Positions 44,878 to 54,786 are shown, counted from the stretch's first letter. The stretch: DNA of 64,000 nt from Pseudomonas sp. B21-056 (GCF_026016325.1 NZ_CP087203.1:62001-126000), one strand, 5' to 3'. Notes: generated by a model from the letters alone, not told the origin. Program-made: numbers and translations.

Positions 44878-45609
44878 TTAGAAGCGCGCTTTGGGCGTCG
44901 CGACCGGAATCGGATGGCTGCCATCGAGCGGCAGGAAACAGTTCCGATCCGCATCGAAGGCTTTGATCTCGCTGGTCTCGATGTTGTACACCCAGCCATG
45001 GATGAACAACTGGCCGCTGGCCATGCGCGAGGCCACCGAAGGGTGCGTTCGCAAATGCTGCAACTGCGCGATCACGTTTTCTTCGGTGAGGATGGGCATG
45101 GTCTGTTTTTCGTCGCCGCACGGGCAATTGTCGTGGACCATGGTCTTGGCCACTTCAGCGTGGCGCAACCAGGCTTTGACCGTGGGCATTTTTTCCAGGG
45201 TGTCGGGGTTGAGCACCGCGCGCATGGCGCCGCAATCGGAATGACCGCACACAATGATGTGCTGCACGCCAAGGGCCAGCACGGCGTATTCGATGGCGGT
45301 GGAAACGCCGCCGTTCATTTGTCCATAAGGCGGAACGACGTTGCCGACGTTGCGGGTCACGAACAGGTCGCCTGGAGAGCTGTGGGTGATCAGCTCGGGC
45401 ACGATGCGCGAATCGGCGCAGGTGATGAACATCGCCCGGGGCGATTGGGCGGTGGCGAGTTTCTTGAAGAGTTCTTCCTGCTGCGGGAAGACTTCGTGAT
45501 GGAAATGCAAAAAGCCGTCAACAATATGCTGCAGCGCTGCATCGGCGGTTTCCGCCTCGGGTTGGGCTGAAGCCGACGCAGCCAACGGCTGTTTATCCTT
45601 GTCACTCAT
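44878..45609 (-). CDS. Beta-class carbonic anhydrase
   Basis: Protein of 243 residues. Zinc and active-site motifs are CADSRIVPE and HSDCGAMRAVL with an ALGV between; the conserved GVSTAIEYAVLALGV core is present. It has an N-terminal extension rich in Ala, Glu and Gln (SASAQPEAETADAALQHIV) before the typical FLHFHHEVFPQQEELFKKL. Interconverts CO2 and bicarbonate; location next to a SulP transporter suggests supply of bicarbonate. Confidence 0.93.
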   Translation of the reverse strand: MSDKDKQPLAASASAQPEAETADAALQHIVDGFLHFHHEVFPQQEELFKKLATAQSPRAMFITCADSRIVPELITHSSPGDLFVTRNVGNVVPPYGQMNGGVSTAIEYAVLALGVQHIIVCGHSDCGAMRAVLNPDTLEKMPTVKAWLRHAEVAKTMVHDNCPCGDEKQTMPILTEENVIAQLQHLRTHPSVASRMASGQLFIHGWVYNIETSEIKAFDADRNCFLPLDGSHPIPVATPKARF

Positions 45610-45812
45610 GATTCATCCTCTTTGACGGGTATAGCGCCAGTGGCTGGTTAAAAACATCCAGGTCGAAGGGTTCGACCCGTCAGTCACTCGATGAACAAGG
45701 TAGCGCTCGAAACTTAACTCAAACTGAATCGAAGGCTCTAGGACAATGATTACAGGCATGGCCTAAAGTGCAGTTGCCATCCTGTCCAACCCATGCTGCA
45801 GGTCAACGTCAG

Positions 45813-46871
45813 TCAAATCAACGACATCTGTCGGCCCGGCGGACAAAAGGCCTCGCAATCGAGAGTGTACCCTTCGCGCCGATCAAGTCCCAAGCGCTTG
45901 ATCGCCTTGGTGAAGCGCTGGGCCAGCAGGTCGGCAAACGGGCCTTCGCCGCGCATGCGTTTGCCGAACTGGCTGTCGTACAGCTCGCCGCCACGGCTCT
46001 GGCGGACCAGGCTCAGCACATGGGCGGCGCGCTGCGGGTAGTGGGCCTGCAACCACTCCTCGAACAGCGGCGCGACCTCCAGCGGCAGGCGCAACATGAT
46101 GTAGGACGCACTTTGGGCACCGGCGGCATGGGCTTCGTTCAGCAGGCTTTCGATTTCGCTGTCGTTGATCATCGGAATCATCGGCGCGCACAGCACCCCC
46201 ACCGGAATGCCTGCCTCGCGCATCACCTTGATCGCGCGCAGCCGCGCCTTGGGTGCCGCCGCGCGCGGTTCGAGAATACGCTTGAGCTCATCGTCCAGGG
46301 TGGTGAGGCTGATCATCACCGCCACCAGGCGTTGTCGGGCCAGCTCGGTCAGCAGGTCCAGGTCCCGCAGGATCAGCGAGCCCTTGGTCACGATGGTCAC
46401 CGGATGACGGTAGCGCAGCAGCACTTCCAGGATCCGGCGGGTGATGCGCTGTTCGCGTTCGATGGGCTGGTAAGGGTCGGTATTGGAGCCCAGGTTGATC
46501 GGTGCGCATTGATAGCCGCGCTTGGACAACTGTTCCTCCAATACATCGGCGGCGTTGCTCTTGGCGATCAGCCTGGTTTCGAAATCCAGCCCCGGCGACA
46601 TGTCCCAATAGGCATGACTGGGCCTTGCATAGCAGTAGATGCAGCCGTGTTCACAGCCCCGGTAAGGGTTGATCGAGCGATCGAAAGGGATATCCGGCGA
46701 GGTATTGCGGGTGATGATGGTCTTCGCCGTTTCGAAGCGTACTTCGGTGCTCTGGGTCGGCGGGACTTCCTGATACCAACCGTCATCCTCGACCAGCGAG
46801 CGACTCGGGGCGAAGCGGTTGTGCGGATTGGCCGCGGTGCCACGGCCGCGAGGCGGAAGGGAGGCTGACAT
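45813..46871 (-). CDS. PA0069-family radical SAM protein
   Basis: Protein of 352 residues. Radical SAM cluster motif CEHGCIYCYARPSH (C-x3-C-x2-C) with the preceding SINPYRGC, then SNTDPYQPIER and VTKGSLILRDLDLL. Same arrangement as spore photoproduct lyase-like Rv2578c/PA0069 proteins, which have an unknown reaction. Start at 46871; 203 nt separate it from the carbonic anhydrase. Confidence 0.9.
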   Translation of the reverse strand: MSASLPPRGRGTAANPHNRFAPSRSLVEDDGWYQEVPPTQSTEVRFETAKTIITRNTSPDIPFDRSINPYRGCEHGCIYCYARPSHAYWDMSPGLDFETRLIAKSNAADVLEEQLSKRGYQCAPINLGSNTDPYQPIEREQRITRRILEVLLRYRHPVTIVTKGSLILRDLDLLTELARQRLVAVMISLTTLDDELKRILEPRAAAPKARLRAIKVMREAGIPVGVLCAPMIPMINDSEIESLLNEAHAAGAQSASYIMLRLPLEVAPLFEEWLQAHYPQRAAHVLSLVRQSRGGELYDSQFGKRMRGEGPFADLLAQRFTKAIKRLGLDRREGYTLDCEAFCPPGRQMSLI

Positions 46872-47069
46872 GAGAAGTACTCCGAAGCTGTATGTGCATA
46901 CAGTATCTTCCGCTCGCTGTTTGGACCAGTGCCATTCAGCGGCCTGGGCGAATGTCGCTACCTCTGCGGGTCACAATTCACAACACTTTGACGTCTTCGT
47001 TACGGGTTTTTAACCGGGACGAGCCGAAACTGTTGCACCTCGAACTCTCTTGTTTCCGGTCATCCGTGC

Positions 47070-47750
47070 ATGCTCAAGCTCTGCTCCCGTTCACTGTGTT
47101 GCCTGGCCTTGCTGATGGGGCTGGCCGCGTCCCACGCCCAGGCCGCTGATGTCGTACAGACAAGGCCCCCTGAATGGGCGCAGCCCGTGGAAAAGGACTA
47201 CAACCTTTACCAGATGTCGCCCACGCTGTACCGCAGCTCCTTGCCGGACGGCGGCGCCTTGCCGTTGCTGACGAAGCTCAAGATCGGCACGGTCATTACC
47301 TTCCTGCCGGAGTCGGATTCACGCTGGCTCTCCGCCCCCGACATTGAGCAGGTGCGCCTGCCCTATCGCACCAACCATGTCGACGACAGCGACATCCTTC
47401 GGGCCTTGCGCGCCGTCCAGGCCGCCGAAGCCAAGGGCCCCGTGCTGATGCACTGCAAGCACGGCTCGGACCGTACCGGGTTGGTGGCGGCGATGTACCG
47501 GGTGGTCGTGCAGGGCTGGAGCAAAGAGGACGCGCTGAACGAAATGACCGAAGGCGGCTTCGGTGACAGCCATCACTTCAAGGACGGGGTTCGTTACATG
47601 ATGCAGGCCGATGTGGACAAACTCCGTCTTGCACTGGCGAACGGCGAATGCAGTACCAGCGTGTTTGCCCTTTGCTCCTTGAAGAGCTGGGTCAATTCGA
47701 CCACTACAGCCCATCACCTCGAGCCGCAGATCACCCTGCCCGAGCGCTGA
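47070..47750 (+). CDS. Secreted dual-specificity/tyrosine phosphatase-like protein
   Basis: Protein of 226 residues with a signal peptide (LCCLALLMGLAASHAQA). The protein tyrosine phosphatase P-loop is VLMHCKHGSDRTG at about 131-143, i.e. HCxxGxxR with Cys and Arg kept, and the general-acid region is DDSD. The start at 47070 is taken because the signal peptide begins there. The 3' end overlaps the convergent M3 peptidase gene by 20 nt. Confidence 0.85.
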   Translation: MLKLCSRSLCCLALLMGLAASHAQAADVVQTRPPEWAQPVEKDYNLYQMSPTLYRSSLPDGGALPLLTKLKIGTVITFLPESDSRWLSAPDIEQVRLPYRTNHVDDSDILRALRAVQAAEAKGPVLMHCKHGSDRTGLVAAMYRVVVQGWSKEDALNEMTEGGFGDSHHFKDGVRYMMQADVDKLRLALANGECSTSVFALCSLKSWVNSTTTAHHLEPQITLPER

Positions 47751-49728
47751 TCGGTTGCGTACCTGAGAAGGCGGCGATGGATGCGGACAACGGTCGCGAG
47801 TCGCCCGGCGCAAAAACGGTTTCACGCAATGCGCGGCCGGTTGCCGGGTTGAACAGCCCGTCGCGTTTGAATCGCTGGAACACGGTCAGGGCCAATTCCT
47901 TTGACCAGACGTAGGCGTAGATCGTCGCCCCATAACCGGTCACCAAGTAGTCCAGGCCATTGGGCCAGCGCTCGTTCGGTGACACGGGCAGATGCCCCAC
48001 CTCTGCGCCGACTTGATCAAATACCTGCTGCACGGTCCGCCCGTCGCCGTGGCTGCGGTGTAACGCCATGTCGAATATTGCGCTGCGCAACAGCACCGCG
48101 GTTTCCCAACTGGTCTGGGTACGGGCAAAGGCCAACAGTTGAGTGGCGACCTCCTCAGGCATCTTTTCTCCGGTCTGGTAGTGCTTCGAGAACCGCACCA
48201 GGCACTGTTTGGAGAAGCACCATTGCTCGAACAGGATCCCGGCAAACTCGGCGGTATCGCGAGACAGGCTATTGATGCCCGATAGATCGCGATAGTCGGC
48301 GCGGGTCAGGACATGCTGCAGGCAATGGCCGAACTCATGGAAAAGGATTCGCAATTGCAAGTGATCGAGCAGGACCGGCTCTGGGCCCTCGCTGCGCGGT
48401 AGCCAGGCATGCAGCGTTGCGACGGGATGCCGGGGGCGGCCCTCGGCGGTGATGTGGCGGTTTCGCAGGGTGGTGGTATTGGGAAAACCGTCTCGGTTTG
48501 CATCCGAGAACGGATCGAAATAAATGTAGCCAATGACCGCGCCCCACTCGCTGACTTCGAACAGCCGCACATCCGGGAGCCAGCTTGTCACATCCTGGCG
48601 CTCGACGAAGTCGACGCCGAACAACTCCGTCGCCAGCCGCAACAGCTGGGCAAACGTTGATTCCAATGTAAACCAGGCACTCAGTGCCTCCTTGGATACG
48701 CCTGCCGCTTGCTGGCGAAGTTGATTCGCCAGGTAGGGGTAGTCCCAGGGCTGGAGGTCGCTGAGACCTTGCTGCGCGGCAAAGCCCTTGAGCTGGTCGG
48801 CATCCCGCTTGAAATGCTGGTGCTGCCGTTCGAGCTGTTGCCGCAGGAACGTCATGACGTCTTCGGTGGAGGCGGCTTGCTCTGGCTCGATCGCCAGTTG
48901 GGCGAAGTCCGAATAGCCCAGGGAAGTGGCGTACTGATGACGGTCGTCGAGCAATTGTCTGAGTATGTCGGCGTTGTCGAACAGACCCGCTTGGGGCCCC
49001 TGATCCGATGCGCGAGTGCTGTACGCCTCGTACATCTGCTGGCGCAGGAAGCGGTCGTCGGCGTGGTGAGTGACGATGCCGAACGATTCATCACTGAGCG
49101 TCAGCAACCAGCCCGTGCGTCCGGCCTCCCTTGCCTGGCGGGCCATCTGCTGTTTGAACCGTGACGGCAGGCCGCTCAACTGAGTTTCATCGTCAAACGC
49201 CTTGCTCCACGCCTGGTTGGCCATTTGCAGGTTTTCCAGGAACAACCCCTGGACCTCCTTCATGCGCAGCTTCAACAGGCTCAGGCCTGCCGGCATGTGC
49301 TGGTGAAATTGGTGCAGGATTTTCTTCAGGACCCGTGTGCGGATCGGTGAGAAATGCCGGGCGATCGGGCTGTCCGCCAAGCGCTGATAGAGCTCGAACA
49401 GCGTGGGGTGTTGTTTCAGCCAAGCCTGGAAGTCATGCAGTCGCTCAGTGCAATCCAGGGAGGCCCGCGCCCAGGCGTCTCCTGTCCTGGTCGAGGTCAG
49501 AAGGTGCAGCAGGTAACCGAAGCCTTCCAATCGTGTGTGGATTTCATCCATGGCCAACACGAGGTCATCCCAGGTGGGAAAGGGCGTCTGGGTGGTGATG
49601 ATGTGGGCCACCTGATCGCGGCTTTCAGCAAGCATCCGGTCGAGGGCGGGTAAGAAATGTTCGGCTTGAATCTGCGCAAAGGGTGGCAGGTCATACGCCT
49701 GCAGCAGCGGATTGTCATCGTTGGGCAT
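47731..49728 (-). CDS. M3-family zinc oligopeptidase, second copy
   Basis: Protein of 665 residues, a paralogue of the neighbouring prlC: it shares the start NPLLQ-YDLPPF--I-AEH and the zinc motif LFHEFGHCLQHVLTR near 440-455, and GINSLSRDTAEFAG follows, as expected of the M3 clan (HExxH plus a downstream Glu). More diverged than prlC and absent, as I recall, from the P. aeruginosa locus. Overlaps the end of the phosphatase gene. Degrades short peptides, by family. Confidence 0.88.
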   Translation of the reverse strand: MPNDDNPLLQAYDLPPFAQIQAEHFLPALDRMLAESRDQVAHIITTQTPFPTWDDLVLAMDEIHTRLEGFGYLLHLLTSTRTGDAWARASLDCTERLHDFQAWLKQHPTLFELYQRLADSPIARHFSPIRTRVLKKILHQFHQHMPAGLSLLKLRMKEVQGLFLENLQMANQAWSKAFDDETQLSGLPSRFKQQMARQAREAGRTGWLLTLSDESFGIVTHHADDRFLRQQMYEAYSTRASDQGPQAGLFDNADILRQLLDDRHQYATSLGYSDFAQLAIEPEQAASTEDVMTFLRQQLERQHQHFKRDADQLKGFAAQQGLSDLQPWDYPYLANQLRQQAAGVSKEALSAWFTLESTFAQLLRLATELFGVDFVERQDVTSWLPDVRLFEVSEWGAVIGYIYFDPFSDANRDGFPNTTTLRNRHITAEGRPRHPVATLHAWLPRSEGPEPVLLDHLQLRILFHEFGHCLQHVLTRADYRDLSGINSLSRDTAEFAGILFEQWCFSKQCLVRFSKHYQTGEKMPEEVATQLLAFARTQTSWETAVLLRSAIFDMALHRSHGDGRTVQQVFDQVGAEVGHLPVSPNERWPNGLDYLVTGYGATIYAYVWSKELALTVFQRFKRDGLFNPATGRALRETVFAPGDSRPLSASIAAFSGTQPISARAG

Positions 49729-49841
49729 GAGGAGCCTTCCTGTCTGGACTGGGTGAACAGTCTGGGCAGGAAGGGGGGAAGCCTGGCGGTATATATGTAT
49801 CGCTCCCGGGCCGGGCGGCCCGGAAGGTGATGCCGGACATG

Positions 49842-50120
49842 TCAGTCGGTTTTTTTCTTCAACTTGGGGTTGGGGAAAAACTGCACCGCCTGGACCTTGG
49901 CGTCCGGCACTTTAAGCGCCGACGTGTTGACCCGGGTGCCCAGTTCCTTGGGCACCGACAGGCCTTGTTCGTTGAGCGTGTCGGAATAACCGCAGGCGAC
50001 GCACTCGCGATGGGGCACGCCGTCTTCGTTCCACATCATCAACTTGTCCGGCTCGCTGCACGCCGGGCAGACCGCCCCGGCGATAAAGCGTCTTTTCGTG
50101 ATCACAGGCCCCTCGCTCAT
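49842..50120 (-). CDS. YheV-family zinc-ribbon protein
   Basis: Protein of 92 residues. Two cysteine pairs CPACSEPDKL and CVACGYSD form a zinc ribbon, as in E. coli YheV. Begins MSEGPVITKRRFIAGAVC. Overlaps the prlC stop by 4 nt, so it is probably translated from the prlC transcript. YheV has no known function. Confidence 0.88.
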   Translation of the reverse strand: MSEGPVITKRRFIAGAVCPACSEPDKLMMWNEDGVPHRECVACGYSDTLNEQGLSVPKELGTRVNTSALKVPDAKVQAVQFFPNPKLKKKTD

Positions 50121-52168
50121 GCTGCCGCGTCCTCGCTCAGGCCGCTATGACGCAAGAGTGCGTCAATCGACGGCTCACGGCCACGGAAGTCGACGAACAG
50201 CACCATGGGTTCCTGGGAACCGCCACGGGCCAGGATGGCTTCACGGAAGGCGCGACCGGTGTCGGCGTTGAGCACGCCGTCTTCTTCGAACTTGGAGAAC
50301 GCATCGGCCGACAGCACTTCCGCCCACTTGTAGCTGTAGTAGCCCGCCGCATAACCGCCGGCAAAGATGTGGGCAAAGCTGTTGGGGAAGCGGTTGTAGG
50401 CCGGTGGACGCATGACCGACACCTCGTCGCGCACGCCTTCAAGCACCTGCAACACGCTGCGACCGTCGCCATGGGTGGCGTGCAGCTCGAAGTCGAACAG
50501 CGAGAACTCCAGTTGGCGGACCATCATCAGGCCGGACTGGAAATTCTTCGCCGCGAGCATCTTTTCCAGCAGGTCCTGGGGCAGCGGTTCGCCGGTTTCG
50601 TAGTGGCCGGAAATCAGCGCCAGGCCTTCAGGCTCCCAGCACCAGTTTTCCATGAACTGGCTAGGCAGCTCCACGGCGTCCCAGGCCACACCGTTGATGC
50701 CGGACACGCCGGCATGTTCGACGCGGGTCAGCAGATGGTGCAGGCCATGGCCGAACTCGTGGAACAGTGTGGTGACTTCGTCGTGGGTCAGCAGCGCCGG
50801 TTTGCCACTGTCGGCCGGGGTGAAGTTGCACACCAGGTTGGCGACCGGGCTTTGCAGCACGCCATCAATGGTGCGACGACGATCCCGGGCGCCGTCCATC
50901 CAGGCGCCGCCACGCTTGTTGGCGCGGGCATAGAGGTCGAAGAAGAAGCGTCCGACGTGCTGGCCGTTTTCCTTGATTTCAAAGAGGCGCACGTCCGGGT
51001 GCCAGGCGTCGAAACCTTTCAGCTCGGTGATCTCGATGCCGTAGAGGCGTTGCACGATGGCGAACAGACCGCTCAGTACCTTGTCGATCGGGAAGTAGGC
51101 GCGCAAGGCTTCCTGGGCGACGCTGTAGCGCTGCTGGCGCAGTTTCTCACCGTAGAAACCGCTGTCCCAGCTTTGCAGGTCGGGGCAGCCTTGCTCGGCG
51201 GCGAAGGCTTTCAGTTGTTCCAGGTCCTGGACCGCGAACGGCTTGCTGCGCTTGGCCAGGTCACGGAGAAAACTGAGGACCTGATCGCTGGACTCGGCCA
51301 TCTTGGTCGCCAGGCTCAACTCGGCGAAATTGGCGAAACCCAGCAATTGAGCCAGTTCCTGGCGCAGGTCGAGGATCTCTTCCATCACCGGGCCGTTATC
51401 GTTCTGACCGGCATTCGGGCCTTGGTCCGACGCGCGGGTGCAGTAGGCCGCGTAGACTTCTTCGCGCAGGGCGCGGTCTTCGGCGTAGGTCATCACCGCG
51501 TAATAGCTGGGGAATTCCAGGTTGATCAGCCAGCCGTCCAGCTCCTTGGCCTGGGCGGCCGCGGCCATTTGTGCCTTGGCTGAGTCGGTCAGGCCGGCGA
51601 GGGCGGCTTCAACGGTGACGTGCTTGGTCCAGGCCTGGGTGGCGTCCAGCAGTTGGTTGGAAAAGCGGCTGCCCAGCTCGGACAGCTTGCTTTGCACCTC
51701 GGCGTAGCGTTTCTGCTGCTCCGGCGGCAAGTCGATACCCGACAGGCGGAAGTCTCGCAGGGAATGTTCCAGGATGGTTTTTTGCGCTACGTCGAAACCG
51801 GCGGCTTCAGGGCTGCTCGCCAGGGCTTCGAAGGCCTGGAACAATTCCCGGTTCTGGCCCAGCTCGGTGGAGTAGGCGCTCAGGGCTGGCAGGCAGGCTT
51901 CATAGGCTTCACGCAGTTCAGGGCTGTTGCGCACCGCGTTCAAGTGGCTCACCGGGCTCCAGGCGGCGCCCAGGCGATCGTTGAGCTCATCCATCGCCAG
52001 CACCAGGCCGGCCCAGGTCGGCTGTTGGCCCTGGGCCTTGAGGATCTGCGCGATGGCGGCACGGTTGTCAGCCAGGATCTGCTCGATGGCCGGTTGCACG
52101 TGCTCGGCACGGATCGCCGAGAATGGCGGCAGGTCATAGGGCTGTAAAAGAGGGTTGTTCACGCTCAC
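50117..52168 (-). CDS. prlC: Oligopeptidase A
   Basis: Zinc metallopeptidase of 683 residues that degrades signal peptides and short peptides in the cytoplasm. The M3 motif is LFHEFGHGLHHLLTR near 460-475, with GINGVAWDAVELPSQFMENW and the C-terminal YSYKWAEVLSADAFSKFEEDG. The GTG start at 52168 has AAGGTG 6 nt upstream and gives the usual family length; upstream in-frame starts are less likely. Opposite to the gamma carbonic anhydrase gene, with 99 nt between. Confidence 0.94.
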   Translation of the reverse strand: MSVNNPLLQPYDLPPFSAIRAEHVQPAIEQILADNRAAIAQILKAQGQQPTWAGLVLAMDELNDRLGAAWSPVSHLNAVRNSPELREAYEACLPALSAYSTELGQNRELFQAFEALASSPEAAGFDVAQKTILEHSLRDFRLSGIDLPPEQQKRYAEVQSKLSELGSRFSNQLLDATQAWTKHVTVEAALAGLTDSAKAQMAAAAQAKELDGWLINLEFPSYYAVMTYAEDRALREEVYAAYCTRASDQGPNAGQNDNGPVMEEILDLRQELAQLLGFANFAELSLATKMAESSDQVLSFLRDLAKRSKPFAVQDLEQLKAFAAEQGCPDLQSWDSGFYGEKLRQQRYSVAQEALRAYFPIDKVLSGLFAIVQRLYGIEITELKGFDAWHPDVRLFEIKENGQHVGRFFFDLYARANKRGGAWMDGARDRRRTIDGVLQSPVANLVCNFTPADSGKPALLTHDEVTTLFHEFGHGLHHLLTRVEHAGVSGINGVAWDAVELPSQFMENWCWEPEGLALISGHYETGEPLPQDLLEKMLAAKNFQSGLMMVRQLEFSLFDFELHATHGDGRSVLQVLEGVRDEVSVMRPPAYNRFPNSFAHIFAGGYAAGYYSYKWAEVLSADAFSKFEEDGVLNADTGRAFREAILARGGSQEPMVLFVDFRGREPSIDALLRHSGLSEDAAA

Positions 52169-52267
52169 GGTTGGCACCTTGGCTGGAAGAAACATCGGCC
52201 CATCTTAATTACAATCGACCTTCACCGCAGCTAGCAGCGACTATCAGTAGACAAGAGAGAGCCTATC

Positions 52268-52813
52268 GTGACCCTTCGCACGTACCAGAATCACACCCCA
52301 CGGCTTGCCCGGGGCGCTTTCGTCGACAGCACTGCGGTGGTGATCGGCGACGTCGAAATCGGCGAAGACAGCTCCGTCTGGCCGCTGACGGTCATTCGCG
52401 GCGACATGCACCGCATCCGCATCGGCGCCCGTACCAGCGTCCAGGACGGCTGTGTGCTGCACATCACCCATGCTGGCCCTTTCAATCCCGATGGCTTCCC
52501 GTTGCTGATCGGCGATGACGTGACCATCGCCCACAAGGTCATGCTCCATGGCTGCGCCGTGGGCAGCCGTGTGCTGATCGGCATGGGCAGCATCGTCATG
52601 GACGGCGCGGTGGTCGAGGATGATGTGATCATCGGCGCCGGCAGCCTGGTACCGCCGGGTAAACGACTGGAGAGCGGTTTCCTGTACGTGGGCAGCCCGG
52701 TGAAACAAGCCCGGCCGCTGACCGACAAGGAACGCGCCTTCTTCACCTACAGCGCGGCGAACTATGTGAAGCTCAAGGATTTGCACCTGGCTGAAGGTTA
52801 CGACCAAATCTGA
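52268..52813 (+). CDS. Gamma carbonic anhydrase-like hexapeptide protein
   Basis: Protein of 181 residues. Left-handed beta-helix hexapeptide repeats (VIGDVEIGEDSSVWPLTVIRGD, IGARTSVQDGCVLHITH). Two metal-site histidines are in HITHAGPF and a third in VTIAHKVMLHGCAVG. Matches the E. coli YrdA/P. aeruginosa PA0066 protein. Metal binding is expected; carbonic anhydrase activity is often not detectable in this branch. Confidence 0.92.
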   Translation: MTLRTYQNHTPRLARGAFVDSTAVVIGDVEIGEDSSVWPLTVIRGDMHRIRIGARTSVQDGCVLHITHAGPFNPDGFPLLIGDDVTIAHKVMLHGCAVGSRVLIGMGSIVMDGAVVEDDVIIGAGSLVPPGKRLESGFLYVGSPVKQARPLTDKERAFFTYSAANYVKLKDLHLAEGYDQI

Positions 52814-52845
52814 AACATCTACTTAATGGCATTGAATGAATCATT

Positions 52846-52873
52846 GTGGCGAGGGGATTTATCCCCTCGCCAC
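52846..52873. repeat. REP-type short palindrome, family A
   Basis: A minimal unit in which GTGGCGAGGGGAT meets its complement directly around TTT, with no inner segment. Lies between the gamma carbonic anhydrase and the HAD gene. Confidence 0.8.
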
Positions 52874-52917
52874 AGATGAATTCTCTTGCTACTGATTCAT
52901 TCACCCTGGGAGCCTCC

Positions 52918-53568
52918 ATGCACCACCCAAACGTACTGTTCGACCTCGACGGCACTCTCACCGACCCGCGTGAAGGCATCACCCGTTCGATCCAGTTCGC
53001 CCTGAGCCAACTGGGCATCGATGAACCCGACCTGACCCGCCTCGAACATTTCATCGGCCCGCCACTGTTGCAGGCCTTCATGCAGTTCTATGGCTTCGAC
53101 GAAGCGAAGGCCTGGGAGGCGGTGAACTTCTACCGTGAACGCTTCAAAGTTACCGGGCTGTACGAAAACCGTGTGTTCGAAGGGGTGATGCCGCTGCTGG
53201 AAACCCTGGGCAATCAGGGCCGGCAATTGTATATCGCCACTTCCAAACCCTGGATCTTCGCCCGGGAAATCGCCCGTCACTTCGATTTTGCACGGCACTT
53301 CAAGGTGATCTACGGCAGTGAACTGGACGGCACGCGCACCAACAAAGTCGAGTTGATCGCCCACCTGCTGGCCGAAGAAGGCCTCGACCCGGCCAATACC
53401 CTGATGATCGGTGACCGCAAACACGACCTGATCGGCGCTCGCAGCAATGGCCTGGATGCGGCGGCGGTGGGGTATGGGTTTGGCAGTCGTGAGGAACTCG
53501 TGGCCGAGAGTCCGGCGTATCACTTTCAGACGGTGGATGAGCTGCATCAGGCGTTTTTACGGACCTGA
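52918..53568 (+). CDS. HAD-family phosphatase (phosphoglycolate phosphatase-like)
   Basis: Protein of 216 residues with catalytic motif I VLFDLDGTLTD (about 6-16), motif II YIATSKPW and motif III/IV LMIGDRKHDLIGA. A cap domain of four helices lies between. The start at 52918 has GGGAG upstream. Corresponds to PA0065. Phosphomonoester substrate unknown. Confidence 0.9.
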   Translation: MHHPNVLFDLDGTLTDPREGITRSIQFALSQLGIDEPDLTRLEHFIGPPLLQAFMQFYGFDEAKAWEAVNFYRERFKVTGLYENRVFEGVMPLLETLGNQGRQLYIATSKPWIFAREIARHFDFARHFKVIYGSELDGTRTNKVELIAHLLAEEGLDPANTLMIGDRKHDLIGARSNGLDAAAVGYGFGSREELVAESPAYHFQTVDELHQAFLRT

Positions 53569-53602
53569 TCGGCAGAGATCAGTGGAGTACATGAAATCCC
53601 CT

Positions 53603-53630
53603 GTGGGAGCGAGCCCGCTCGCGATGAGGC
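53603..53630. repeat. REP half-unit, family B
   Basis: Begins GTGGGAGCGAGCCCGCTCG and continues GCGATGAGGC; the facing arm is absent. Next to the HAD gene end. Confidence 0.6.
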
Positions 53631-53649
53631 CCGCTCAATCACCCGAGAT

Positions 53650-54726
53650 CTATGACCCTGCCAACACCTTCAACGCCGCCTTGCGCTCATCCACCGGCAG
53701 CTTGCCGAGCTTTTCCACCGCAGCATAAAACGCCACCCAGTCGCCCGACGCCTGCCGGAACAACGCCGCAAACGCCGGCACCCACTGGTCATACAGCCCG
53801 AAGGGCAGCAGCCGCGCATTGTTCAGCGGCGCATAGACCCAGGCGTCGTAACGTTTGTCGCCGGCCCACTGGTTGTCACGCATCTGCGCATATTCGGCGC
53901 GCAGGCGTTCGAATGACTGTGCCTTTTGCTGGCGCATCTGTGCGGCTGGCAGGGGCTGAGCGTAGAGCTTTTCCAACCGCTGGCGGGTGTCGAGGATCAG
54001 TTGGATGAACTGATCGCGCTGAAGTATCTGCTTGCCGTTGTCCGGTGCCAGACCGCGACTGGCCCGCCATTGCCGGGTGCCTTCCTGTTCGACGAAGGTG
54101 GCAAAGGACTCGTTGAACTCGGTGTCATCCTGTACATAGAACCGTTGGTGCGCCAGTTCATGAAAAATCAGCGTTGCCAGGCGTTCGTCGCCCCAGTGCA
54201 TCATCGAACTCAGGATCGGGTCGTTGAACCAGCCCAGTGTCGAATAAGCCTCTACCCCGCCAATCGACACATCCATGCCACGCAAGCGCTGCAAGGCCGC
54301 TTCGCCACGGGCGGCGCTCTGGCTGTAGAAGCCGCGATATGCCACGCAACCGGCGATGGGGAAGCAGTGGTTCCGCGGGGCCAGGGAAAATTCCGGCGTG
54401 GCAAAGACATTCCAGACGACGTAAGGCCGGCCAATGTCCGCGTACAGGCGGTAACTTTTGTTGTCCGGCAGATGCAGGTGAGCGCTGGCGAAGGTGCGTG
54501 CCTCGCGGGCCTGGGCCAGATGCTGCCGCAACCGGGCATCGCGGGCGGGGTCGGCAATCACTTGGTCGACAGGCTCCCGGGCCTGCAACAGTCGCAGTTG
54601 CCCGCTGATGAGTTGGCCGTAGTAACCGACATTGGAACAACCGTTAAGTAACAAAAGCAGGAGGCCCGGAAACAAAATCCTGAAAACACGGTCGAGTAAC
54701 CGATGGCTGGAAAGCGGCCTGATCAA
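53650..54726 (-). CDS. Lipoprotein zinc aminopeptidase-like protein
   Basis: Protein of 358 residues from a TTG start with AGGGTG upstream. The lipobox LLLNGC gives lipidation at about Cys30. The metallopeptidase motif is LIFHELAHQRFYVQDDTEFNESFATFVEQEG, i.e. HExxH plus a downstream Glu about 20 residues later. This is the predicted aminopeptidase family PF10023-type seen in proteobacteria. Probably anchored in the outer membrane facing the periplasm. Confidence 0.85.
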   Translation of the reverse strand: MIRPLSSHRLLDRVFRILFPGLLLLLLNGCSNVGYYGQLISGQLRLLQAREPVDQVIADPARDARLRQHLAQAREARTFASAHLHLPDNKSYRLYADIGRPYVVWNVFATPEFSLAPRNHCFPIAGCVAYRGFYSQSAARGEAALQRLRGMDVSIGGVEAYSTLGWFNDPILSSMMHWGDERLATLIFHELAHQRFYVQDDTEFNESFATFVEQEGTRQWRASRGLAPDNGKQILQRDQFIQLILDTRQRLEKLYAQPLPAAQMRQQKAQSFERLRAEYAQMRDNQWAGDKRYDAWVYAPLNNARLLPFGLYDQWVPAFAALFRQASGDWVAFYAAVEKLGKLPVDERKAALKVLAGS

Positions 54727-54786
54727 TTGGAATCACCCTGGGAAAAGTCTGCCCACAAGACTATCCCGCCTGCCCGGAGCTTCGCT

